Part shown: piece after piece, positions 1 through 7,088 of the stretch | Layout: each line of letters starts with the position of its first letter | Numbering within the stretch: position 1 is the first letter of the stretch | Origin: Alphaproteobacteria bacterium | GTDB taxonomy: Bacteria; Pseudomonadota; Alphaproteobacteria; Rhodobacterales; Rhodobacteraceae | Assembly (NCBI GenBank): GCA_030424865.1 | Contig: JAUHVR010000013.1 | Location: 80,446 to 144,445, forward strand | DNA: 64,000 bases | Direction of reading: 5' to 3' | The notes under the pieces: model-generated | Databases searched by the model: none | What the model saw: only the letters and a program-made list of their open reading frames with translations | Told to the model about the DNA's origin: nothing | Position numbers and translations under genes: made by a program

Positions 1-2379
1 TCGCTGGCGGCCGAAGAGGCGCAGCCGGAGGTCTGGGAAGACAAGTTCTTTGGCGCTTTGGAGGATTTCAAATATCTGCCCGCAGGCCGGATCACGGCGG
101 GGGCGGGCACCGGGCGGTCAGTGACGCTGTTCAACTGCTTTGTCATGGGCACGATCCCCGACAGCATGGGCGGTATCTTTGAAATGCTGAAAGAGGCCGC
201 GCTGACCATGCAGCAGGGCGGCGGGATCGGTTATGATTTCTCGACCATCCGGCCCAAGGGCGCGGATGTCAAAGGCGTGGCGGCCGATGCCTCGGGGCCC
301 TTGTCGTTCATGGATGTCTGGGACGCCATGTGCCGGACGATCATGTCGGCCGGCTCGCGCCGGGGGGCGATGATGGCGACGATGCGCTGCGATCACCCGG
401 ATGTCGAGCAGTTCATCGCCGCAAAATCCGACAGCGCCCGGTTGCGGATGTTCAACCTGTCGGTGCTGGTGACGGATGACTTCATGGAGGCGGTCAAGGC
501 GGATGGGTCCTGGGACCTGCAGTTCGACGGCAAGATCTATCACACCGTGCAGGCGCGGGATCTGTGGAACCGGATCATGCGCGCGACCTACGATTACGCC
601 GAACCCGGCGTGATCTTCATCGACCGCATCAACCAGGCCAACAACCTGAGCTATGTCGAGACCATCGCGGCGACGAACCCCTGCGGTGAGCAGCCCTTGC
701 CGCCTTATGGGGCCTGCCTTTTGGGCTCGATCAACCTGGCGCGGCTGGTGTGGTATCCGTTTGAAGACGGCAAGGCGCATGTCTGCGAAACGGCGCTGGA
801 TGACCTGGTTGCGACAGCGGTGCGGATGATGGACAACGTGGTCGACGCCAGCCGCTTTCCGCTTGAGGCTCAGGCGCAAGAGGCGCAGGCCAAGCGGCGG
901 ATCGGCTTGGGTGTGACCGGGTTGGCGGATGCCCTGCTGATGGTCGGGCTGCGCTACGGATCAGAGGAGGCGGCGCGTCAGACCGAGCACTGGTTGAAAC
1001 GGATTGCCCGCGCCGCGTATCTGGCCTCGGTGCAATTGGCGAAGGAGAAAGGCGCCTTCCCGCTGTTTGATGCAGAGAAGTACCTGGCCTCTGGCACGAT
1101 GCAGTTGATGGATGACGATGTACGGGAGGCAATTCGCGAACATGGCATCCGCAATGCGCTGCTGACCTCGATCGCGCCAACCGGGACAATCTCGCTGTAT
1201 GCCGGGAACGTCAGCTCGGGGATCGAGCCGGTCTTTGCCTATGCCTACACCCGCAAGGTCCTGCAGAAAGACGGCACGCGGACCGAGGAAGAGGTGGTCG
1301 ATTACGCCGTCCAGATGTGGCGTGAACTGAAAGGTGACGAACCCTTGCCCGATCACTTCGTGAACGCCCAGACCCTGGCGCCGCTCGATCACGTACGGAT
1401 GCAGGCGGCGGCGCAGAAATGGGTCGACTCATCGATCTCGAAGACGATCAACTGCCCCGAGGATATCTCGTTCGAAGATTTCAAGGACGTTTACATGGAG
1501 GCCTGGGATACGGGGTGCAAAGGCTGCACGACCTATCGGCCAAATGATGTGACCGGCAGTGTTTTGAGTGTGGAACAGACATCGCCTAAGAAAGTGCCAA
1601 CGTCAGAGATTCTGAAAGAACTCATTGCCAAAGAAGGGACCAATCCTGCAGCACTATCGAAAAAAGCGGGTTTGAACGCTCGTGCTGTTACAGACATTAT
1701 CGAAGGGCGTTCAAAAAACCCAAGGTCTGACACTCTCGAAAAACTGGCGCTGGCACTAGAGGTCGAAGTTTCGGTTTTCTATGGGAGTACCGTGCTTCCC
1801 GATGTTACGGCGGACGAAGACGGCGCCGAACCGATGCGTCCCCATGGTGATGTGATCTACATGTCCGAGCCGCTGGACCGCCCGCAGGCGCTGGAGGGCA
1901 ACACCTACAAGCTGAAGTGGCCGGACAGTGAACATGCGATCTATCTGACGATCAATGATATTGTCGTCGGCGGGCATCGGCGGCCGTTTGAGGTCTTCAT
2001 CAACTCCAAGAACATGGAGCATTACGCCTGGACGCTGGCGCTGACCCGGATGATCTCGGCTGTGTTCCGGCGCGGCGGGGACGTGAGCTTTGTGGTCGAA
2101 GAGCTGAAGGCCGTCTTTGATCCGCGCGGCGGGGCTTGGGTGCAGGGCAAGTACATCCCGTCGATCCTTGCGGCCATCGGAGGCGTGATCGAGCAGCATA
2201 TGGTGGCGATCGGTTTCCTGGAAGGTGAGGGGATGGGGCTGAAGTCTGATCCCAAGGCGGCGGTGGTGAACCTGGATGCGCCGCGCGGCAAGGCCTGCCC
2301 GTCTTGCGGTCAGTTCGAGATGCGGATGGTCGAGGGCTGCATGACCTGCGCGAGTTGTGGTCACTCGAAGTGCGGGTGA
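1..2379 (+). CDS. nrdJ: Adenosylcobalamin-dependent (class II) ribonucleotide reductase, 3' part, with an inserted XRE helix-turn-helix
   Basis: Reduces ribonucleotides to deoxyribonucleotides using adenosylcobalamin. The frame is open from base 1, so the gene starts left of the window. Seen: finger-loop region with FNCFVMG near 130, active-site NPCGEQ at 676-693, the C-terminal TSCPD-type region (about 1900-2250), and a terminal zinc-ribbon-like cluster of six Cys at 2296-2376. Between the barrel, ending near YRPNDVTGSV (1540-1563), and the segment resuming near GDVIYMSEP (about 1846), the linker holds about 60 residues that read as a Cro/C1-type HTH (about 1600-1785). From memory, relatives have only a short acidic linker there. 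The HTH stretch is AT-richer than its surroundings. Family assignment is certain; the role of the insert is unknown. Confidence 0.95.
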   Translation, partial: SLAAEEAQPEVWEDKFFGALEDFKYLPAGRITAGAGTGRSVTLFNCFVMGTIPDSMGGIFEMLKEAALTMQQGGGIGYDFSTIRPKGADVKGVAADASGPLSFMDVWDAMCRTIMSAGSRRGAMMATMRCDHPDVEQFIAAKSDSARLRMFNLSVLVTDDFMEAVKADGSWDLQFDGKIYHTVQARDLWNRIMRATYDYAEPGVIFIDRINQANNLSYVETIAATNPCGEQPLPPYGACLLGSINLARLVWYPFEDGKAHVCETALDDLVATAVRMMDNVVDASRFPLEAQAQEAQAKRRIGLGVTGLADALLMVGLRYGSEEAARQTEHWLKRIARAAYLASVQLAKEKGAFPLFDAEKYLASGTMQLMDDDVREAIREHGIRNALLTSIAPTGTISLYAGNVSSGIEPVFAYAYTRKVLQKDGTRTEEEVVDYAVQMWRELKGDEPLPDHFVNAQTLAPLDHVRMQAAAQKWVDSSISKTINCPEDISFEDFKDVYMEAWDTGCKGCTTYRPNDVTGSVLSVEQTSPKKVPTSEILKELIAKEGTNPAALSKKAGLNARAVTDIIEGRSKNPRSDTLEKLALALEVEVSVFYGSTVLPDVTADEDGAEPMRPHGDVIYMSEPLDRPQALEGNTYKLKWPDSEHAIYLTINDIVVGGHRRPFEVFINSKNMEHYAWTLALTRMISAVFRRGGDVSFVVEELKAVFDPRGGAWVQGKYIPSILAAIGGVIEQHMVAIGFLEGEGMGLKSDPKAAVVNLDAPRGKACPSCGQFEMRMVEGCMTCASCGHSKCG
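1600..1785 (+). other. XRE/Cro-C1-type helix-turn-helix domain inserted in frame in nrdJ
   Basis: Codons 1600-1785 encode about 62 residues with the layout of a phage-repressor-like HTH: LKELIAKEG, then ALSKKAGLNARAVTDIIEG (helices 2-3), then TLEKLALALEVEVSVFYG. Similar segments are known to me as N-terminal domains of S24-type repressors in alphaproteobacteria. Bases 1561-1800 are 48% G+C by hand count, below the neighbouring codons. The reading frame stays intact on both sides, so this is a domain insertion and not a disruption. Confidence 0.85.
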
Positions 2380-2390
2380 CGCCAGGGGCG

Positions 2391-2434
2391 GAATTCGTCA
2401 CGAATTCCGGTCCGTTTTCCGTCACGGAAAACGG
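2391..2434. repeat. Intergenic double-palindrome element, copy 1
   Basis: Two adjacent perfect inverted repeats lie just downstream of nrdJ: GAATTCG-tca-CGAATTC (2391-2407) and CCGTTTTCCG-tca-CGGAAAACGG (2412-2434), joined by CGGT. A related copy with three stems is at 32123-32189. No T-tract follows, so it looks like a REP-type element or mRNA-end stem and not a classical intrinsic terminator. Confidence 0.8.
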
Positions 2435-2524
2435 CTCCCGGCGGTGACGTCAGAAATCCGTTTTCAGATGGGGCGCGATCTGATAGGATTCACCCAATAA
2501 AAACAACGAGCAGGCACAGGAACA

Positions 2525-3583
2525 ATGGGCGCTGGCGTCAAGGGCACCTTTGTCATTTCCTGGTCTCAGACAGAACTCGATGGCTTTGAAGCACCGCCTC
2601 TTGTGGCTCTGACGGTCGGCGCCACATGGCGCTGGACCGGCACACCCCTCAGGGTCGATGGTCCCATTGATGTTCTGGCCTTGGACCAACCCCTTGGACA
2701 GGCCGAGCTGCGGCAGCGCGCGGCGCGTGCCGTGCGTCGGTTGGTGGGTGCGGCTGTCAGTGGCGCCCCCCTGACCCAGCCTGCGCTGGACGAAGATGCG
2801 CCCCTTCGCGACCGCAGCTTCACCGTCACCAACGGGTTCCGCAGCTTCACGGTCACGCTGATCGACGTCCCCGACCATCCCCGCCCCCTGTTGATGTTCA
2901 CCGACGCGCTGCCGCCCAAGGACACCGACCTCTGGGTCGTCCAGCGCAACCTCTCGCAACGCCCATTCCGCGACCGGACTCTTGGTGTCATCTGCTTCAC
3001 GCCCGGCACCCGCATCGCCACGGCCAAGGGCCTGGTTCCGGTGCAGGACCTGCGCGAGGGCGACATGATCCAGACCAAGGACAATGGCGTGCAGGAACTG
3101 CTCTGGACCGGGGCCAAGCGCCTGACTGGCGCGCGGCTTTATTCGATGCCCGATCTCAGGCCGATCCGCATCCGCGCCGGGGCCTTTGGTCTCGACCGAC
3201 CTGATCAGGAGTTCCTGGTGTCACCCGACCACCGCATGGTGATTTCGGGGCGCGTGGCGCAGGCCCTGTTCAACACCTCCGAGGTGCTGGTGGCCGCCCG
3301 CGATCTGGTCAACTGGACCACCGTCAGCCGTGATATCACCACACCTGACGTGACCTATGTGCATCTTCTGCTGCCCCAGCACGAGATCATCTTTGCCAAT
3401 GGCGTCGAGACCGAAAGCTTTCACCCCGGCAGCACCGATCTTGGGCTGATGAACCAGATCGACCGCGCCCGGTTGCATGGCGTGATGCCCGAGATCGACG
3501 ACGATCCGATGACCTATGGCGGGTTCGCGCGCCGTCAGCTCAGCCGGTCCGAAGCCGCTTTGCTGACGCACCAGGCGGCCTAG
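2525..3583 (+). CDS. Hint-domain (hedgehog/intein-type) protein
   Basis: A 352-residue protein. The C-terminal half is a Hint module starting at Cys157 in CFTPGTRIAT, followed by VPVQDLREGD, SPDHRMV and the closing NGVETESFHPG, the order seen in the many Hint-domain proteins of Rhodobacterales. The N-terminal 150 residues have no domain I recognise. No signal peptide is visible; such proteins are often proposed to be self-processing or exported by type I secretion, but neither is shown here. ATG at 2525 is preceded by CAGGAAC. It is separated from nrdJ by 145 bases holding a palindromic repeat, so it is probably not co-transcribed. Family clear, function unknown. Confidence 0.85.
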   Translation: MGAGVKGTFVISWSQTELDGFEAPPLVALTVGATWRWTGTPLRVDGPIDVLALDQPLGQAELRQRAARAVRRLVGAAVSGAPLTQPALDEDAPLRDRSFTVTNGFRSFTVTLIDVPDHPRPLLMFTDALPPKDTDLWVVQRNLSQRPFRDRTLGVICFTPGTRIATAKGLVPVQDLREGDMIQTKDNGVQELLWTGAKRLTGARLYSMPDLRPIRIRAGAFGLDRPDQEFLVSPDHRMVISGRVAQALFNTSEVLVAARDLVNWTTVSRDITTPDVTYVHLLLPQHEIIFANGVETESFHPGSTDLGLMNQIDRARLHGVMPEIDDDPMTYGGFARRQLSRSEAALLTHQAA

Positions 3584-3584
3584 C

Positions 3585-4085
3585 TCAGTCCCTTAGCTCG
3601 TCCGGGCGCACACCCCAGAGTGCGTCCTTGCGCGCCCAGCCGCGGTAGCCCGAGATTTTCAGCTCGCACCAATCCGCCGTGCAGTCGCCCAGCCGGGCGA
3701 TCACACCTGATTGCAGACGCGCCCGAACCGGCGTGCGAGGGTCAGGGCGAACGTGCATTTCCAGCAATTCGGCCTGTACAATCACCGTCCGCGCGCCCGA
3801 CAGCAGCGAATAATGCACCCAGCCGCCCGCGCCATCCAGATCGCGCACACGGCGCCAGTGGCCATATTCGGCGGTGATCTCCAGCGGCACGTCCTGCCGC
3901 TTGTAAATCCAGTCGATCCGATGGGTCAGCGAGGGTCCGCGGCGCACATTGCCTTCGGAAGCTTTCAGCGAGACAAACCGCGGCAACGGCAGGTTCGTCA
4001 CCGGCCCCTTGTCCGAGGCCCGTGCCGCCTGCGAAACAAACACCAAAGCCGCGACCAATGCGGCCCGCATCGCTGTTGCAAACAT
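3585..4085 (-). CDS. Secreted SH3-domain protein
   Basis: Signal peptide (MFATAMRAALVAALVFVSQ, cleavage near ARA-S) followed by a bacterial SH3-type fold: SEGNVRRGPSLTHRIDWIY, then GHWRRVRDLDGAGGWVHYSLLSG, and a second half ending in GYRGWARKDALWGV. Such domains usually bind cell-wall peptides or mediate periplasmic contacts. I chose ATG at 4085 because GCAGGA lies 9 bases upstream; ATG at 4094 abuts that sequence and the longer 4160 start adds a non-signal extension. It ends one base after the stop of the convergent Hint gene and diverges from the dehydrogenase at 4193. Confidence 0.85.
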   Translation of the reverse strand: MFATAMRAALVAALVFVSQAARASDKGPVTNLPLPRFVSLKASEGNVRRGPSLTHRIDWIYKRQDVPLEITAEYGHWRRVRDLDGAGGWVHYSLLSGARTVIVQAELLEMHVRPDPRTPVRARLQSGVIARLGDCTADWCELKISGYRGWARKDALWGVRPDELRD

Positions 4086-4192
4086 GCGCGTCATTCCTGC
4101 CCGAGTTTTTAACGGCCGGGTTCTTGTGCCCGTGCCTGTCTTGGGACACTGTGCCGACAAGCGGCGTCGGTGGAAAGCGAGGGTTTTGAATT

Positions 4193-5179
4193 ATGCCATT
4201 AAATCGTCTGAGTGTTGTCGTTACGCGACGCTTGCCCGAGGTCGTCGAAACCCGGCTGACCGAGCTCTTTGACGTCCGCCTGCGAGACGACGACGCGCCC
4301 ATGACGCGGGCTCAGCTGATCGAGGCGATGCAGGACGCGGATGTGCTGGTTCCGACCGTCACCGACACCATCGATGCGGGCATGATCGGACAGGCCGGCG
4401 AGCGGTTGAAGCTGATTGCCAGCTTCGGCGCGGGCTTTGATCACATCGATGTCTCGACCGCGATGCAGCGCAATATCCTGGTCTCGAACACGCCCGACGT
4501 GGTGACCGAAGACACCGCCGACATGGTCATGGCCCTGATGCTGGGCGTCACCCGCCGCATCCCCGAAGGCCTGTCGATGATGCAGGCCGGCGCCTGGCAG
4601 GGCTGGGCCCCGACGGCATTGCTGGGCGGTCGTCTGGGCGGTCGTCGTCTGGGCATCCTCGGCATGGGCCGCATCGGCCAGGCCGTGGCCCGTCGCGCCT
4701 CGGCTTTTGGCATGCAGATCCACTATCACAACCGCAAGCGCCTGCGCCCGGATGTCGAAGAGGCATTGCAGGCGACCTATTGGGAAAGCCTTGACCAGAT
4801 GGTGGCGCGGATGGACGTGATCTCGGTCAACTGCCCGCACACGCCCTCGACCTTCCACCTGATGAACGCGCGGCGGCTGAAGCTGATGAAACCCTCGGCG
4901 GTGATCGTGAACACCTCGCGCGGCGAGGTGATCGACGAGGCGGCCCTGACGCGCATGCTGAAGGCCAAAGAGCTGGCGGGCGCGGGGCTGGACGTCTACG
5001 AACACGGCACGGATGTAAACCCCGACCTGCGCGACCAGCCCAACGTGGTGCTGCTGCCGCACATGGGATCGGCGACCGAGGAAGGCCGGGTCGAGATGGG
5101 CGAAAAGGTCATCATCAACATCAAGACCTTCGCCGACGGCCACAGACCGCCGGACCGGGTGCTGCCGTCGATGTTGTAG
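4193..5179 (+). CDS. D-2-hydroxyacid dehydrogenase (glyoxylate/hydroxypyruvate reductase family)
   Basis: A 328-residue NAD(P)-dependent dehydrogenase. Seen: dinucleotide motif LGILGMGRIGQAVARR near residue 155, the catalytic-Arg segment VNTSRGEVID near 240, a Glu-containing helix, and the catalytic His in LLPHMGSAT near residue 290. It reduces 2-keto acids such as glyoxylate or hydroxypyruvate, or works in reverse; substrate cannot be set from sequence. The ATG at 4193 has only a weak upstream AGGG. The gene is divergent from the SH3 protein, sharing about 107 bases of upstream DNA, and stands alone. Confidence 0.9.
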   Translation: MPLNRLSVVVTRRLPEVVETRLTELFDVRLRDDDAPMTRAQLIEAMQDADVLVPTVTDTIDAGMIGQAGERLKLIASFGAGFDHIDVSTAMQRNILVSNTPDVVTEDTADMVMALMLGVTRRIPEGLSMMQAGAWQGWAPTALLGGRLGGRRLGILGMGRIGQAVARRASAFGMQIHYHNRKRLRPDVEEALQATYWESLDQMVARMDVISVNCPHTPSTFHLMNARRLKLMKPSAVIVNTSRGEVIDEAALTRMLKAKELAGAGLDVYEHGTDVNPDLRDQPNVVLLPHMGSATEEGRVEMGEKVIINIKTFADGHRPPDRVLPSML

Positions 5180-5279
5180 GCTGCTCGTTTTCAGCACCAT
5201 CCATCTCTGTCTGCGAAAGCCGAACAAATGTCGCCAGCGTGCTGACCTGGCTTGTTTGGGACCGTTCTGAAATCGCGAT

Positions 5280-7070
5280 TCATTCGATTTCCATGACGAA
5301 ACTGACATGTCCGTCTGGAAGGTCTCCCCACAGTGGCGATGCGAAAGCGTTGCTTTGCCCGGCTACCGGCTTGGCAAAGTAGTGATGAAACTTGGCCACA
5401 TGTTCAGTGTTGGCGTAGTTGTTTGGTTCGTTCGGGTCCCAAGGCAGGTAGTCGACAGGTTCACCGGTCACCCAAGCCCAACCCCCTTCGGGTTCAAGCG
5501 AATTGGGAAGCTGACGCAATCCAAACATTGGGCCAAAAGTTCCTTGATCGTCAGTCGCGAACTCCCACAGCCGTTTGTCTCCTTTGACGAGGTCGAATAC
5601 AAAGTCGTTCTCTTCTTCACTTGTCATGGTCGCCAAATGCCCGCCGGCTCTTTCGGCCAGAGATTGGGATTGCTCGAAATTCAATCCCCAACTCAGAACA
5701 GCGATATAAATCCTACCGTCATAGATGCCGTAGGCAATCTCAAAGTCTTTAAGTTCTCTAGCCGCACGGATCAATCGACGGTCTGCCTCGACGACGGCGA
5801 GCATATCTGGGTCGAATTTGCGCACGTTGGACGAAGCGACAAGAACCTGATCACCTGTTTCGGCTTCATCAAGCTCAACATCCAGCGCCAAGGCAGTTGC
5901 GCTCGTTATCACGCCGGTCACTGTCAGGTTCATCGAGGCTTGGAAATCCGCAATGGCTTGTCGGGTCTTGACGCCGACAACGCCATCGGGCGCGCCGGGA
6001 TCGTATCCGCGGTCCAACAGCGCTTGTTGAATAGCCTGATAGTTTTCTTTGGACAGCCCCAACTTGTTTTCCGTTCCGCGCGCCACAGAAGCCGAAACCT
6101 CAAGAGTATTGTCCGCCTCCACCAACGTACCCGATACGCTGGAGAGTTCAGCAGTCTCCAGACGTTCGAGTTCAGAAAGCGCGAACTCCCGAAGTCGCCC
6201 AGCGGGGAACTTGTCCAAATAGATGTTCCACGCCCGACGTGTTCCAATCGCCGAGGCCGCTTCAAAAAAGGCTTCTTCCTGATTGTATGCGAGCACGGCC
6301 CCCGGTCCACTGTCCCCGAGGTTCAAGTAGATCTCTGTAACCAGGTCATTGGTCACCATGGGTGTCTGCTTGTCCCCGGTGCCGCCTTTGACATCCCGGA
6401 TCACCCGTTTCATCAGGGACAGAACCTCGGCGTTTTCGGTGTCCAGATGGCGGGCCAGGGATTCCGCGAAGATCGAGTTCGCGCCCTCGCCGTCAAATGC
6501 CACCTGCCCCGGTGAGGCCGAGAACACCACCATCGCGCCGTCGGACATGCTGGTCACCGGCGCCAACCCGCGCGTCATCATCGCGCGCGTTTCCGAGAAG
6601 TTCTGTGTGTAGAACGCATTCGCCAACGGGTTGTCGCGGCAGGCGTCGATGAAAACAAGGCTGGCCTTGGAATTCCGCTGCATCAGCGTCAAGACCTGTT
6701 CCAGCGAAATCGTCTCGCCCAGTATGTCGAACTCGCTGGCCAGCGCGGCGTCGACAGGGATCAGGTAGTTCTTGCCGTCGAACTGCATGCCGTGGCCTGC
6801 AAAGTAGAACAGCATGACGTCGGCGCCTTTGTGGGTCTTCACAAAGGACGACAGGTTCCGGCCCAGGTCAGCCCGCGATTGGTCGAGGTGCAAGGTGACG
6901 TCAAAGTCCAGCCCCGCCAGAGTGTCCGCGATCAGCCGTGCATCGGCGACGGGGTTCTTCAAGGGGTTGGAGTGCAGGTAGGCACTGTTCCCGACAACAA
7001 AGGCGACGCGGCTTTCGGCCAGGGCCAGGCCGGGAAGCAATAGCAGGAAAAGCAGTACGGCGCGGAACAT
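5280..7070 (-). CDS. Secreted caspase-like (C14/orthocaspase) protein with peptidoglycan-binding-like and C-type-lectin-like domains
   Basis: A 596-residue protein. Signal peptide (1-18); caspase p20-like domain with VAFVVGN, catalytic His93 in YFAGHG and Cys144 in FIDACRDN; a linker; a peptidoglycan_binding_1-like repeat near 340-400 (AIQQALLDRGYDPG...DGVVG, TRQAIADFQ); and a C-terminal C-type-lectin-like fold with GGWAWVTGEPV, EPNN and LWGDLPD (about 470-596). The catalytic dyad is intact. It lies 18 bases downstream of a close paralogue, so the two are probably co-transcribed. Bacterial caspase-like proteins may cleave after Arg/Lys or act in signalling or regulated death; nothing here shows which. 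SD AAGGA sits about 9 bases before ATG. Confidence 0.88.
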   Translation of the reverse strand: MFRAVLLFLLLLPGLALAESRVAFVVGNSAYLHSNPLKNPVADARLIADTLAGLDFDVTLHLDQSRADLGRNLSSFVKTHKGADVMLFYFAGHGMQFDGKNYLIPVDAALASEFDILGETISLEQVLTLMQRNSKASLVFIDACRDNPLANAFYTQNFSETRAMMTRGLAPVTSMSDGAMVVFSASPGQVAFDGEGANSIFAESLARHLDTENAEVLSLMKRVIRDVKGGTGDKQTPMVTNDLVTEIYLNLGDSGPGAVLAYNQEEAFFEAASAIGTRRAWNIYLDKFPAGRLREFALSELERLETAELSSVSGTLVEADNTLEVSASVARGTENKLGLSKENYQAIQQALLDRGYDPGAPDGVVGVKTRQAIADFQASMNLTVTGVITSATALALDVELDEAETGDQVLVASSNVRKFDPDMLAVVEADRRLIRAARELKDFEIAYGIYDGRIYIAVLSWGLNFEQSQSLAERAGGHLATMTSEEENDFVFDLVKGDKRLWEFATDDQGTFGPMFGLRQLPNSLEPEGGWAWVTGEPVDYLPWDPNEPNNYANTEHVAKFHHYFAKPVAGQSNAFASPLWGDLPDGHVSFVMEIE

Positions 7071-7088
7071 GGGGTCAGGTCCTTTTGG

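Noticed and set aside
1561..1800. Intein in nrdJ
   Set aside because: The insert is far too short and lacks intein blocks (no Cys/Ser N-terminal splice motif, no His-Asn end); it reads as an HTH.
2391..2434. Intrinsic terminator of nrdJ
   Set aside because: Strong hairpins but no following T-tract; treated as a repeat.
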